In this document: positions 11,680 through 24,262 of the stretch, one piece after another
How the letters are laid out: each line of letters starts with the position of its first letter
Position numbering within the stretch: position 1 is the stretch's first letter
Assembly: GCA_029582165.1 (NCBI GenBank)
Contig: CM055874.1
Coordinates: 28,108,883 to 28,172,882, forward strand
DNA length: 64,000 nt
Reading direction: 5' to 3'
From: Portulaca oleracea
Lineage: Eukaryota; Streptophyta; Magnoliopsida; Caryophyllales; Portulacaceae
Translations under genes and position numbers: made by a program
Notes under the pieces: model-generated
Seen by the model: only the letters and a program-made list of their open reading frames with translations
Databases searched by the model: none
Told to the model about the DNA's origin: nothing

Positions 11680-12911
11680 TCCAAAGGTAATAAATTGAGC
11701 TTGTTGCTCGTTTCCTTGCTCCATGTTTTCCTATTGTTTTGAGGAAAGATGAGCAAGTAAATTAAGCAAGAAATCTAAGATGAAAATTGCAAGAAAGAAG
11801 CTTGCCTGAGGTGGTGACTAGTTGCTGATTCAAGCTGATGTTAGCACCCAGCCTCTGTTTAGTTTCTGTGGATTGCCTTTTGACCCTAGAACCATCATGT
11901 GTAATGGCTTATTGGATCCCTGAGCAATACTTTTATGTTGGGTGTAAACTGTAAAAGTTATCTTCTGTGGGGGTAAATCATCTTAATAACTAAGAGCGTA
12001 AGCTTGAGACTTGGGTGTTGTGCATCTCTTTAGTCCTTAAATTGAACTGTAATGCTAATTTTGATCATAACTTATATGCAATATTGGAATGTTTTAGCTT
12101 GGTGTGTTTAGAAAAGGGACCGCAGTAATGCCCCCAACCTAGGTCTGGGCTTCTGCTGCCATGGTTTTTGGAAGCTTAATTAAGGCTCAAGTGGCTATGA
12201 TATTACATGTTTCGTGCATGCTTAATTAGGCTTAAATGCTATTAAGTCAGGGGTGCTATAGAATGGCTCATACCGTTATTGAAGCCAACATTGTATGCTT
12301 AATTGTGATATTAAAAAATAATTAAACAAGCTAAACTAATAGGGTGCACTATTTGGAGATTGGAGAAGTTTCCTTCATAATTAAGGGGATCACTCTAAAC
12401 GTCATCAGGCTAAGTAGAGCATTATTCAGCAATCCATTTCAGTGATGGATTTGAAGGATTAATGATTTTTGTTCATTCAGTGAGGCTTTCTTTTAGACGT
12501 GTATCCTTATTGTGTGGGTCAATCTTTGGAGGTGTATCACAAATGATGTTCATCTTATCAGTTTACTAATGCCATAGTCATTCCCTTTGGTAACCAGTGG
12601 CTTTCTTTCTCTGCTATCAGTTGGTTGTTGCCTTTAGGAAACAAATGAGTGTAGTTAGTAGGCCGTTAGATATTTTCAGTGCCACTGTCATGGTGGTTTG
12701 AGTAGCTTGGTATTCTTTGGCAGCCACTTACCACTACAGCTGGAAACTTTTGTCCAATATTATCAGTCTGAGAATGGTATAAAATGCAAAGCTGGGAGTT
12801 GATTGCTGTATAATGCGTCTATGTTTGACATTGCATGCATCTTGAATCTCCTTAGACTTGGACACAGACCGGTTTTGGTTTATGTTGTGTGGGATTTGTT
12901 TGACATTGCAG

Positions 12912-13541
12912 GATCTGTACAGAGATGTACTAAAAAACGACGAGAATGGTCCTCCAATTATGTCAGGGCCAGCGGCCAACTTCTTTGCAGGAGCTGGAGC
13001 TGGGTGTACAGCCCTAATAATTGTGTACCCTCTGGACATTGCCCATACTCGACTAGCAGCAGATTTGGGGAGAGCTGATGCCCGGCAATTCAGGGGCATT
13101 ACCCACTTTTTGTCCAGCATTTATCGTGTTGGGGGAATTCGTGGGCTCTATAGGGGCCTTCCTGCTTCTTTGCATGGAATGGTTGTCCACCGAGGCCTCT
13201 ACTTCGGGGGCTTTGATACCATCAAAGACATCCTATCTAAAGAGGCAAACCTTGATATTGCATTATGGAAACGCTGGTTGGCTGCTCAAGCCGTCACCAC
13301 CTCTGCAGGATTGCTGTCTTACCCATTGGACACTGTGCGCAGGCGTATGATGATGCAGTCCGGCTTGAAGCACCCAATGTATAAAAATACTCTCCATTGC
13401 TGGAAGACCATCTACATGACTGAGGGTTTTACTTCCTTCTATCGAGGGGCTGTTTCCAACATGTTTAGGAGTACAGGTGCTGCTGCCATTCTTGTATTGT
13501 ACGATGAACTCAAGAAATTCATGTACCGGACCAAGACTTGA
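12912..13541 (+). CDS. Exon 2 of ADP,ATP carrier-like protein (PM-ANT1 / At5g56450 type)
   Basis: This exon encodes residues 123-331 and the TGA stop at 13539-13541. It opens with DLYRDVL in phase 0 after an AG acceptor at 12910-12911. The second carrier signature is PLDIAHTR (from residue 162), with His where the family consensus has Lys/Arg. The third is PLDTVRRRMMM, including RRRMMM (residues 265-270), the hallmark of nucleotide-exchanging ADP/ATP carriers. Six transmembrane helices in three repeats are expected for the complete protein. FRGITHFLSSIYR..GGIRGLYRGLPASL and CWKTIYMTEGFTSFYRGAVSNMFR are the matrix-helix and glycine-rich halves of repeats 2 and 3. The reading frame is uninterrupted and the length is normal, so the gene looks functional. 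Confidence 0.93.
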   Translation, partial: DLYRDVLKNDENGPPIMSGPAANFFAGAGAGCTALIIVYPLDIAHTRLAADLGRADARQFRGITHFLSSIYRVGGIRGLYRGLPASLHGMVVHRGLYFGGFDTIKDILSKEANLDIALWKRWLAAQAVTTSAGLLSYPLDTVRRRMMMQSGLKHPMYKNTLHCWKTIYMTEGFTSFYRGAVSNMFRSTGAAAILVLYDELKKFMYRTKT

Positions 13542-15024
13542 CTTCTATTGTTTCTTTTTATCCCCACATTTTGGGGCTCTTACATTGTTCATCTACAACA
13601 CAAACTATACTTGTGTGCTCATTGATGACACATTGAAATACATATAAGATCAAGCATTCATCTGCCGTTGTTGCCTGCTTGCTGGCTCGAATGGCACACT
13701 TTACAGACTCTTTTTTCAGCTCACAAATAAGATGCGACGGAGGTGAATTCCCTTCGTTCTGTACATGTTTGTATTCTCTCCTCACCCTTACAACAGCTCT
13801 GTCACCAGATATTGTATCTTTCTTTTTCATTTTCTTCCCTGTAATGTAATTTAGCCATAGAGATCTTGCTGAATTTGGAGAACATATAATCGGTAACCTC
13901 TCTAATTCATCAATCCTTTTGAAAATTCCTCTAAAAAGACCCTGCTTGATCAAAACTTCCATTTTAGCAAAATTTGAATCAAGCACTTCGACCAATAAAG
14001 TCAAAGTACCAGTGAATTGATAAAAACCCCGAACATGACTATAATGCCGGCAATTAAATTACATCCAATTGACTCATTTACTGTTGGGTTTTTTGTGGCC
14101 AGATCCGTTATGGTCCAAAACGGCAAAAGAAAAGAAAGGAGGCGCAAGCAGCACCTCAAGGCGCCATCATTTGGTGCTATGAGGAATTCTGGGTGGCGTG
14201 AAATTCCTCTCCTGGTTAATTTTATTTAACCTAGGTTCTCTCTTCAAGTCAGATCTTGTTATTTGAGTTTTAATGTAACTCTAATTTCTCCTAGCCACAC
14301 TATAATATGGTTCAGTTTTCTCCACTTTATTTCATGGCGAGAGAGATACAGTTTCGCCAATATTTTCCAGTGTTATCCCGAGAGATTGTGAGTTGAGAGT
14401 TTGAGAGATTTTATTGTAATCTCCTTTGTTGATCGTATCACAGCCTGTGATAATGATCAAGTCGTACTCCTTCTCATAGTGGATTATTTTCTGACTGCCG
14501 TCGTCCGTGGGTTTTCCTTCGAGTTCTTCAATTTCCCATGTATATTGGTGATCGTTTTATTGCTTAATTTTTTATTCCTAAATTTTATCATAGTCTCCAT
14601 CGTCTCATTTTTCACTTCCGCTATGACCTTGGTTATTTTCCTAACATTTAGCATGCTCTTTTTCTATCAGCCAAAAAGTAGACCATATGAACTACAATGA
14701 CTCAATGAGTACTTAGAATTGTGGGACCCAGATGTTATAGGCAAGATCTTTAGTGTGATGTCATATGATCCCTTAATAGTCAGTATAAAAAACCGAAGGC
14801 AAAGAGTTTCAAAAGAATCTAATTGGCCTTTGTCTTACGGACATAAGGACTTCTGAGATGAAGAGAGGGGCAGATGTACTTAATTATTGATTGATGGCAT
14901 CATCATCATCATTATTATCATAATCATCTCCATCTGGGGGAGGTGTCAACCATAACACTGGTTGGGATGACTTGACACAATCCTGTGGGTATACTCAGTG
15001 GTAAATGGCAATCCATTCTAGCAT
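13542..15024. other. 3' region of the carrier gene and intergenic sequence
   Basis: The carrier 3' untranslated region begins at 13542; AATAAAG near 13996 is a possible but distant polyadenylation signal. The rest to 15024 has no gene I recognise apart from the uncertain minus-strand ORF below. Confidence 0.5.
13558..14004 (-). CDS. Unrecognised ORF antisense to the carrier 3' region
   Basis: A 148-codon open frame on the minus strand starts at an ATG (complement of 14002-14004) and reaches a stop just beyond the carrier stop codon. The composition looks protein-like (basic segment GKKMKKKD, then RAVVRVRREYKHV; mixed hydrophobic runs). I do not recognise a domain or family, and no intron boundaries are obvious. 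It could be the end of a convergent gene, a gene fragment, or chance. A convergent transcript overlapping the carrier 3' UTR would be needed to support it. Confidence 0.2.
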   Translation of the reverse strand: MTLLVEVLDSNFAKMEVLIKQGLFRGIFKRIDELERLPIICSPNSARSLWLNYITGKKMKKKDTISGDRAVVRVRREYKHVQNEGNSPPSHLICELKKESVKCAIRASKQATTADECLILYVFQCVINEHTSIVCVVDEQCKSPKMWG

Positions 15025-16295
15025 TGAGTTATTGACCATGAAGGATCATTCAGAAGTCAAATTAATAGAAAAGATTTTTTAAGACTATGCAGTCTTAATT
15101 TGTATAAAAAATAAGATTCATATCGTTGAGCTGACATGACATATCTCAGTGGGGTTTTTTTTTTTTTTAATAGTTTGTTGTTTGAAACTTTGAAACTGCC
15201 CAAGAAGAAGAAGAAGAGGTCATCTACGCTCTAAATCTATTAACAATAATAACTGACTAATTCTACAAAACTTGCTCATCCTCCTCCTCTTCTTCTTCTT
15301 CTTCTTCTTATCCATGGTTCGTTATATATGTATTTCAAGGATATTAGTATTGTAATCCATGGTTGTTTTTATTCGTTATGGAGTACCCATGATGAAGACA
15401 TCATCAAATTAATGTCATTGGCAACGTTATTGGAGTAGAATGTAATTTGTTACATATAAAATCAAAAGCTTCAATTCATAGAATAAAACGCCGTAAAGGT
15501 CCTTAATACATGATAATCCATGACAATACACTGACTAGATTTATGGTTAGTGATATATGTTCTCCATGGATACTATTATAGAAATTCATGATTGTTTACC
15601 CATGGATACTATTATAGAAGTCCACATGGGTATTGTCATGGATTTTTATAATAGTATTCATAGATAACACATATCACTAACCATTGATGTAGTCAGTTTA
15701 TTGTCATGGATTATCATGTATTAAGGACTTTTAGAGTGTTTTATTCTATGGATTGAAACTTATTGTATTGAGTCATACATAGCTATTACATTTGTTACGT
15801 CTTCCATCAATTATGAACTTATCCAAACAAATTACATTCTATTCCAACAACGTTGCTAATGACATATTATTGTTTTGTTGATGTCTTCATCAATGGTACT
15901 CCATAACAAACAAAAACAACCATTTATTACCATATTAATATCCATGGATTACATATATAACGAACTATGGATGCATATATTAGATCATGTATGTTGGTAT
16001 TGAAGAAGAAGAAGATAGGTCCAGTAGGAGGAAGTTCTGTAGAATTAGTTAATTATTAATGTTAATTGGTTTAGAGCCCATGCGACCTCTTCTTCTTCTT
16101 CTTCTTCTTCTTCTTCTTCTTCTTCTTCTTCTTCTTCTTCTGTGCAGCTTCAAAGTTTCGGTAGCAAACTGCCCAGAAAAAAAAAAGATACAGCGATGTG
16201 GGTTCCATTTTTTAATACAAATTAATACTTTATGGTCCTAGAGGATCTTTTCTATCAATTTGATTTATGGATCATCCTTCATGATCAATAACCCT
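15025..16295. repeat. 1.3-kb inverted repeat (fold-back)
   Basis: Two arms of roughly 600 bases are reverse complements of each other, about 80 percent alike by eye, around a loop near 15609-15621. Paired landmarks include GAGTTATTGACCATGAAGG (left) with the complement of CTTCATGATCAATAACCC (right), TTCGTTATATATGTA with its partner at about 15950, and CCTTAATACATGATAATCC with its partner at about 15710. The right arm is longer because its CTT tract has expanded. No target duplication or ORF was identified, so it could be a foldback/MULE-type element or an inverted duplication. Confidence 0.8.
16087..16141. repeat. (CTT)n microsatellite
   Basis: An essentially uninterrupted CTT run of about 18 units lies in the right arm of the fold-back. 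The left arm has shorter AAG (about 15200-15217) and CTT (about 15287-15308) tracts. The poly-leucine reading of this run is not a gene. Confidence 0.95.
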
Positions 16296-19200
16296 CTAGC
16301 ATTTTGGGTAGTTGAATGGCTTGAATCACATTAACATTAATGTGCCATTTATAGGACACACGGTTTGGAATATATTGCTAAGTTAATATTTAGCAATATG
16401 ATCTACTCAATTTTCATTTATTAAATAGATTTAAATAAATCTACCTTTTATTATTAATATAATATATTTAATAATAAATAATTTAATCCCAGAAGATATA
16501 ATTTAGTACTTCAACTTAATAATCAACATCCTGGTCTACTCTCTGTCTTGTATGTATAAAATCCAAGTACTGAAATACTCTCGCAAATTACAACACAAAG
16601 GCATTTAATTTATGCCTTGCGTGGTGCAAAGGCGCGAACGTGGACACATGCATCTGAAAGTTTTAGCGTTTATGTTTTCAAGTGTATTTTTGTTAAGTTT
16701 TCTTGTATCTCTACTAGTTTTTCGGTTTATTTTTTTGGATTTTTAGTCATATCTTTATTTATTTTATAGCGTAAAAAGTATATCTTTTTCCATAACAACA
16801 ATACAAAAAGAATTAATTTCATTTTCCACCAACAACAGTACAATGGCTCAATAATAAGAGTATAGGAGGTAGGTCTATGGTTTGAATCTTATTGTAATTT
16901 ATTTTGCATTGTAAGTGTTATATTTTTTTCAATATGGTGTAATGTATCTTTCATCCAAACATAATAAATCATTTCGGTTTGCAAATGTAACTTTTACGTA
17001 GTATATCATTTCTATATTACAATTGATCTTTTCCGTTATAAGTATTATTTTTTTTCCATAGTGTACATATATCTTTCAATCAAACGTAATGAGCCATTTC
17101 GTTTTTTCGACGTAATCTTTATATAATGTATTATTTGTACAATAAAATCTATCTTTTGACGATAAATCTTTTTTTATAATTTAATGTATTGTTCAAGAGT
17201 ATGTACCATGCTAGGTTGTCCCTTATGATAATTGCAATACTCACTCTATTTTATCATATTTTCTAATTTTCTTAAACCAAAAATCGGTTAATCAAATTTG
17301 GGTTGACATATTTTACACACACATATATCACATTTTGTAATTTTCTTAAACCGAAAGATCGATTTATCAAATTTGGGTTGACCAATTTGCAGAGACATAT
17401 GTTATATAAATGTTTTTTTTTTATAAAATTTCTTTTATATAGATTTAATGCTCATAGATATTAGTTTATGAAATTGAAATTAAACTGTTACAAAGTCATA
17501 TATCACAAATAAAATATTTTTTTATGAAAAGAAATATGATAATAAGTTAGAAACTATAAAATATTTACAAAATACAATAAAATAAAATAGAAAAATTTAT
17601 AAGTTTACATAAAAAGATTTACCGAAAAAAATTCAAAAAAAAAAAAACAGAAAAGGAGTAAGGAAGGAAAGAATATTGCGAGTAAACTACACAATATGTT
17701 GCCTAAAAAAGGAAAGGAAATCAAATACAAAGTGTAATAGAGGATTGAACTCACAAGTCACAACGAAATTTAAAGGAATCATAATATTTAAATAGTTATT
17801 ATGTGACGATTCCAACTCTAACAAACGAATAAATCCTTCTATGTTAAAAATATATTTTGGTCTTGGCGAGGTTATGGTCACGTGCTGTCCTTCTACTCAC
17901 TTATATGTCATAGATTACACTAGTTTAGACGCAAATATATTCAGGATAGATATATAGGTGCAGCGTATTCTTCGTTAAGGGAACCGTGCTGCGGATTGAT
18001 TACCGAAATTTGGTCTTTCTATAGATTCCTGTTGTTCTTTTTATTATAGCTTTCATAGGTGTTTATCATTTATATTAAGAGAAGATGCACTTGAAAGATT
18101 CTTTGAGAGAAGGGCTTCCTAGTGTTATTGTTTAACTATCTAAAAAAAATATTCAGGAAAAGAGTTCAAAAATATTCATGAAAAAATATTCTTAGTGGGA
18201 AAAACCAAAACACGCATTTCATCACCTCACAACCAACGAGCAAATCAAAGTAAAGATGAATAAATCAATATAGAACTGATGAAGGGGCTTTTCATAGAAC
18301 CTTGGAGGTAGATGATGTTGAACCCTACCTTGGCAACTAGGAAAGCACTCTCCTTAGTGGGACGCATAAATAATGTTTTTTTAATCTCAATTTTCTCATT
18401 TAAAATAGGTAATGATAAATTTGATAAAATTTATACATAACTTTGTCTAAAGATTCAAATATAGATTCCTTTGGGTTAATTACGATTCTAAAAAAGTGGG
18501 TCCATAATTTTATTGTATTTTTTTTATCAAGCAACTAACGAGTGCCCTTGCATGACATGTAAAGTGTGACACAGAGAAAATTATAGTGATGTATTTATTC
18601 TTGGAAGAATATATGTGTTGGGTGGGATGTGGACCTAGCAAGCAATGCCAATGAAGGGTGGCTATTGGGTGTTTTTATAATCATACTGTCATCACTTAAC
18701 CAAGTTGTCCTTTTTTTAAAAGAGAATTGAGGAAAGTGGGATGGTGGGGCTCATTTATATTAGCCCATTTATGGCCACTCTTATATCCCTTCATTCCCCC
18801 CCCCCCCTCAAGATAGGGTAACTCAACTTTAGAGGTGTGTGGAGAGCAATGCTAGAAGACTTTAAATCTGTTAGGATCTTAGCAAATTGCCTGTAGGGAG
18901 CCAATGACAACAAATTTGCATCAACTCTACTTTTTCGTGATTGATCGATGTAATAATCACTTATATTTATTTTGTCTATCTCCTTTTAACAAAAGTTTCC
19001 ATATTTTAAAATTAAATAAATACATGTAATGTTTCATCTAATGATTCAATTTCATCATAGTGTTGTTGGAGTATTTCAAGGGTTAAGAGAGCAAATAAAT
19101 TCACAATATAAGTTAAGTATTAACCGAGAATGTCAAAAATAAACTTAGGAGCTGAAACTGGACCAATGTGGACCGTGTCAGGTTGGACACGGGTCGTGCT

Positions 19201-19815
19201 GGTGTTTAGAAACACAAGTGAAGCCTGCATAGGCCAACACGGACTGTGCCAGTCTGGCACGGGTCGTGTTATGTTGACCACGATCCATGTTGATCCAACA
19301 CGTCACGACCATTGGTGATGCCCAACAGTGTGATATTCGAACTTCCTTGATTTTTAGCATCGATAATTAACACATGGGGAATATTATTTGGATTATTCTT
19401 GACTGATCTTCTTACTCAATAATAATCCCTCGATCATGGTCTCAACCTAATGGGTAATGCCCTTCAATCATGTATGATTGGCAAGATTTGAATGCTCCTA
19501 AACATCATAAGTAGGGGATGAATTCCATTGTTAGTCCAACATAGCATAACCATTCTTCCTTCTCCCTAGAGAGCTTCAATACAATTCCTAAGGTGTTGAA
19601 CTGCAACAACTTTTTGAGGGTTCTTTAAGAGATCTTGTATTTTGCTTACAAGATGTTAGGTTTTACCCTTGAGTCTATTCATGGTCTTGTGAATAAGTTT
19701 TAAGGGGAGACGAGTTTTGACCTCGACTCCTAGCTACCTAAGCTAAGTGATCCCCCATCTTGTGTGTGACTGTGTTACCCCATCTTTGTTTCAAACAATC
19801 TTAAGATTAGCCACA
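16296..19815. other. AT-rich intergenic region, no gene seen
   Basis: A diverged tandem duplication at about 17225-17405 repeats the words TAATTTTCTTAAACC and ATCAAATTTGGGTTGAC. A (C)12 homopolymer lies near 18795. At 19160-19300 CACGGGTCGTG occurs twice with related complementary words (GTGTCAGGTTGGACACGGG, CAGTCTGGCACGGG), a composition seen in plant retrotransposon LTRs. 19500-19815 may be the LTR/leader of the copia relic that follows, but I could not fix its ends. Confidence 0.5.
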
Positions 19816-21140
19816 ATGTCTCACTCTTTCAAAGAAATAACCAACAACTTCCAAAAGTTAGACAAGTTTAAGGGGATTGATTTCTTGAGGTGGAAAAAGA
19901 AGATGCATTTCATGCTGACCACTCTCAAAGTGGTGTAACTGCTCACTCAAGAGATTCTGTTGGAGGGTGACGACGAGACATCGAAACAAATAAGGCATCG
20001 ACTCAAGATGGAGAATGACAACTACATTTGCGTAGGTCACATTCTCAACGGGATGGCGGATCCACTCTTCGACGTCTATCAAAACGTAGAATCCGCCTCA
20101 GAGCTTTGGGAGATGGTCGAAGCTAAGTATATGTCGGAAGACGCCGCAAGTAAGAACTTTCTTGTTAGCCAATTTAATAATTTTAAAATGGTTGAGGGTA
20201 GGAAAATTTTTGATCAATTTCATGAGATTCAACATATACTAAGCAACTTTAAACAACACAGGATCCAAATTGATGAAGCCTAGGTTGTCTCTTCAATTAT
20301 AGGAAAGCACCCACCTTCATGGAAAGAAACCGAAAGGACTTTGATGCATTCTAAAAAATCTATTACTCTTGAGGTTTTAGCTAACTATCTCCGAATTAAG
20401 GAGGAATTAAGAATGTAGGATGAAACCAAGGAAAATCTCTCTAAGGTTCATGTGGTTCAAGAAAACTCAAAGGGAACAAAGAATAAGAATAAGTATGAGA
20501 ACAAGAGCAATAAGAAACCTAAAATGCTGTATTGGGAATACAACAAGCCGGGACACCCTAAGAGGGAATGTCCAGTTTGGAAGAAGAAAAAACGGACTCA
20601 CGAACAACTCTAAGAATCATGGGGGTAAAAAAGAGTACAATGGACCCTTCGTAGCCATGATAAAGGACCAAATCAAAGTCGTAGCGAGCGGCGATGTTTG
20701 GAGGGTTTATTTGGGTGCGTCAAGTCACGTGTGCATTAAATGACCTTTGTTCAAGTCTATCCAACCCACCGAAGAGGGGAAGAGCTCTTCATGGGCAATA
20801 ATTCCTCGGTCAAGGTTGAAGGGATAGGACAAGTAGAACTTGTATTCTCTTTCCGAAAGACACTTCTTTTAAATGTTGTGTACTTGGCCCCGAAAATTCG
20901 TAAGAATCTTGTTTCAGGTTTCCTTTTAAGTAAGCATGGTTCGAAACAAGTGTGTGAAGGGATTTTTATGGGAACGGGTTATGCTTGTGGGGATACATTT
21001 AAGTTGAATGCTTCAAGTGGCAATAAAATGAATGTTTCTGTTTACATGCTTGATTCTTGCTTAAATTCTTATCTGTGGCATTTAAGACTTGGACATGTTA
21101 ACTATAACAAATTGAAGTACATGCCTAATTTTAGACATCG
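19816..21140 (+). pseudogene. Ty1/copia gag-protease-preintegrase relic
   Basis: The ATG at 19816 opens a copia gag (FKEITNNFQKLDKFKGIDFLRWKKKM), which continues after an in-frame stop near 19936 through ELWEMVEAKYMSEDAASKNFLVSQFNNFKM. After further stops and shifts, the zinc knuckle near 20527-20575 has lost both leading cysteines, each now Tyr (TAT, TAC), while NKPGHPKREC persists. The protease region near 20700 reads VYLGASSHVC, so the catalytic Asp-Ser-Gly is gone. The GAG-preintegrase segment LWHLRLGHVNYNKLKYM ends near 21130, after which homology stops. Integrase, reverse transcriptase and RNase H are absent. The element is dead and 3'-truncated. Confidence 0.8.
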
Positions 21141-22721
21141 GGTATTTGAACATAGTTTTATAAAATATAAGATAAATGATAAAGAGAAGGAGCCAAGTCA
21201 AGGCACATGCATGTATGCACTCTACATGCGCAAGTATACGTGAATTCACATGAGAAGGCTCTAACCTAAAGGGTGCACAAATTTTACGTACAAAAATGCC
21301 AAACCTTAGCCATGCATGCCCTGCATGAACTACGTAAAAGCAAATAGCTACGAGGAGTCCCAGGATCGAATCTTCACAAAAGCACTAAGTCATCCAAGTT
21401 TTAAGCTAAAATATGCACATTCAAACCACTAGCCATCCAAGAGCTCCCGGGGGGATTGTAGTATGACAGAGAGAATGACTGGGGGGAAAAAAAATATAAA
21501 ATTAGGGTTTTATTAGACTAGGTTTAGAACAAATAAGGTTACTTATACCCATAGTAAGTAATTAATAAAAGCTAAACTAAGAAAAGCAACTCAGCTGAAC
21601 AATACTATATAATTATAATACTTTGATTTTCAAAAGCACAAATTAATTTACCACCTTTAGATAATAAAATACCCACATAAAATAATTAGGTAGATATTAA
21701 TTAGTCACATTAAATTACTAAAATACCCTTGTTAGTTACTCAATGGTCCTATGAGCTCAACTGTTAACAGTTAAGTTCCACATAAATAAACTTGATCAAA
21801 ATAAAATAACAATCCACCATTGAAGGAGTGGTGGGCACTGTCAGAATGCTAAACAAATGAATGAACCTGAATAGTTACAGTGAAGAAGAAGACAAGTTCG
21901 AGGGATCTAAGAATAGAAAGAGGTTTACCCAAAATAGAAAAGGGAAAAGAAGGAAGGTGAAGGCTCGGAATATGACAAGGATGAGATAGAAACAAGCGCT
22001 GATGAAGAGGAAAAGAATGCTCCTCGTTGAGAAGAGGAGCCTAAATCCCAAGAAGAGTTTTTTGAAGAAGAAATGATGTCGAGGAAACCTAATTGTCCCT
22101 CCAAAAGTTCTAGGGGGCACTTGAAGGAAAGAAGAGACTGAATATGAGGATAATGGCTCTAAGGAAAATGTGAAAGACTTAGAATCCATGAGAGCACCAA
22201 AGCGGAAGAAAGGAGTCATAGAAATCCCTGACCTTAAGTAGAGCAACCTTGAGAGCGCTAAGCTCAAGAGCATGAGGGTTCAAATCGATAACCACTAAAA
22301 GGCACTAAGCAAGGTGCCCATGTTGGCCGAGCAATACGTGGATGTCAGGTTCCTCACTAGACCTGTCAAGAAACTCTCAGATAGGTTTGAAGTCCCTAGT
22401 AAGAAATTCGTTCCATCTGAGTACCCCCACACTACATAGAGAGTTTATACACCGCACGCCATTATTAGCCATAGAGATCGAGTCATATCCCTTGATCTTG
22501 CTTTCAACATTAAATGATGAGACGACAAATTGGTACTGTACTTTGCCTCTAGAAGTACAAGATAGTTGGAAGACTTTGTACAAAACCTTGATATAATACT
22601 ATTCGCAGTCAAAGGAAGCGCACATCTCTTTCTGACCTTAATGCCCTTAGGTAGAAGGCCAAGCTATATCAGGTGGGTGGAAGCATCCTACTTGAGTTCA
22701 AACTCAGTAGCTTTATATAGA
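21141..22721. other. Unassigned sequence between copia and Athila-like elements
   Basis: No gene recognised. A purine-rich segment at about 21880-22280 reads as acidic, Glu/Lys-rich text on the plus strand with several stops, followed by RFLTRPVKKLSDRFEVPSKK (about 22348-22408). This looks like decayed retroelement coding sequence but I cannot place it. It may be the left part of the older element split by the Athila-like insertion at 22722. Confidence 0.35.
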
Positions 22722-24257
22722 TGTTTAGGCCCATTTTTAGGCCTAAATTACGCTCTGAAACTTTCTCTTTTCGCCCGATTCCGAGTTATTTTCCTTATTG
22801 TTACTCGATTTTTAGTTCTTTTGTAGGTTTCTCGCTTTTGAAGAATAAAACAAGGCAAAGGAGCATTTTAATGCAATTTTAGGGAGTCCCGGAGGATTTT
22901 CCAAGCCAAGCTGAGCCAAGTATTGAAGAAAGGCGAAGTCGGGATGGGAAGACTTCTCAAAAAGAAGCATTCCAGGGCCGTCGCACCCGCTACCAGCCTT
23001 GTAGCGGGCGCGACAAGGTTAGGTTTTCTTCCCAGATCTGTCGCCCCTCTACGAAATAGTAGCGGGCGCTACACCCCAATTAAGAGGTTTGCACTCGAAG
23101 GCCGTGTCACCCGCGACGCTGGAGGTGACACCCATGACGCTGGACTTGGAGAAATTTGAGAAGGTTGCCTGAGCCAAAATTGTTGCGCCCGCGTACGTAC
23201 GTGAAAACCAAATCGCCTGTAACATTTCGTTCCGTCGCGCTCGTGACGACCCTATTTTTTGCGCGCTGAAATGGCTAAAACGGTTGTGTTTTATATAACT
23301 TCCATGCCTTGTATATATAGTTTTTAGAGACAATTTTATTAGGGAGTTCTGATTATTATTGTTCATTCTAGTTTTAGTTAGATTATTGCTTTGATTTGGT
23401 TTGTATTGAGGAATCCAAGTTTCAAAAATTGAAGTGTTACAGATAAAATCAATTTCCTTGATCATCCTCTACTTATTTTCATCATTATAGGTGTATTCTC
23501 ATCCTTGCTTTACTATTTTCTTTGTTAATTACCTCCTTGTTAATTTGATTGTTCTTGATTGTTATTTGGATTGCTTTGCTTGAGATTATCCTATTTTATG
23601 TTAGAGATCATGTTTAGGTTTGGTTTTTTTCATGTTAGTATAGTTATAGTGATTATTAGTGGCTAGATAACCTATGGGTTAGGGGGTGATTAGGGGTGTT
23701 GATAGGTGAATAGGAGTTGGTTAGTAATTTAGGGAGTAATTAGGTAGAAAATCAATTTCCCACCCTAGCACTTCCTTCAAGTTGGGTGCATTAGGGTCCG
23801 AGAGCTCTCTAATGTATTGATCGCTTGTCAACGGAAGGCTAGAGACGAGATAGTTAGTCGCTCGCTAACGAGAGTGAGGATGAGACTAACTAGGGAATTC
23901 TGCTTTATTAACCCTACGGGTCCGTGCTGGGCTTTGATATAGTTAATCTGGACGACCCTCGAGAGAGGGAGGTCGGTGGGTCTTTTCTAGCAGAATCCCC
24001 ACTTGATTTTCTTCCGCTTTTTACTCCTTAACTACAAAACCTACTACCCTTGATCCTGACACCCTAAAGCCCCCGAAGCCCACTTCTACCTTTTGACCGA
24101 ACCTTTACCTGTTTGTTTATCTGTTATCCTTAGTGAACCCACCAACCTTTCCCGTTTCCCTAGTGATCTTGACTTTTACCTCGACTTAGATCCTTTAGCT
24201 AAGACCCTTAGCTCCCTGAGAAGAATGATAAAAACAGGTCATACAAACCGTTGTACA
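22722..24257 (+). repeat. Left LTR of the Athila-like element
   Basis: About 1.54 kb, starting TG and ending at a CA near 24257. It contains the inverted pair GTCGCACCCGCTAC / GTAGCGGGCGCGAC (22980-22993, 23001-23014), a TATA-like TTATATAAC near 23291, and shares most of its sequence with 31379-32953. The two copies differ by many substitutions and several small indels, roughly 90 percent identical by eye, so the insertion is old. Confidence 0.85.
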
Positions 24258-24262
24258 CAAAA

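Larger units (their letters stand above)
5981..12911 (+). other. 6.9-kb intron 1 of the carrier gene
   Basis: GT at 5981-5982 and AG at 12910-12911 join AAG/GAT in phase 0, between NFSLK and DLYRD. The intron is large because of inserted elements: a Tourist-like MITE (7396-7795) within an LTR-like segment (about 7240-8032), a hAT-like element (8390-9015), a second Tourist-like MITE (9060-9407) and a hAT-type element (10855-11679). In 5981-7239, 9408-10854 and 11688-12911 I see no gene or recognisable repeat. Confidence 0.85.

Noticed and set aside
14401..14700. 99-codon hydrophobic plus-strand frame
   Set aside because: Its first codon is not an ATG and the Phe/Leu/Ile-rich sequence follows from T-rich DNA; no family recognised.
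21875..22273. 132-codon hydrophobic frame on the minus strand
   Set aside because: Antisense of purine-rich, Glu/Lys-type retroelement text; no family match and composition explained by the other strand.
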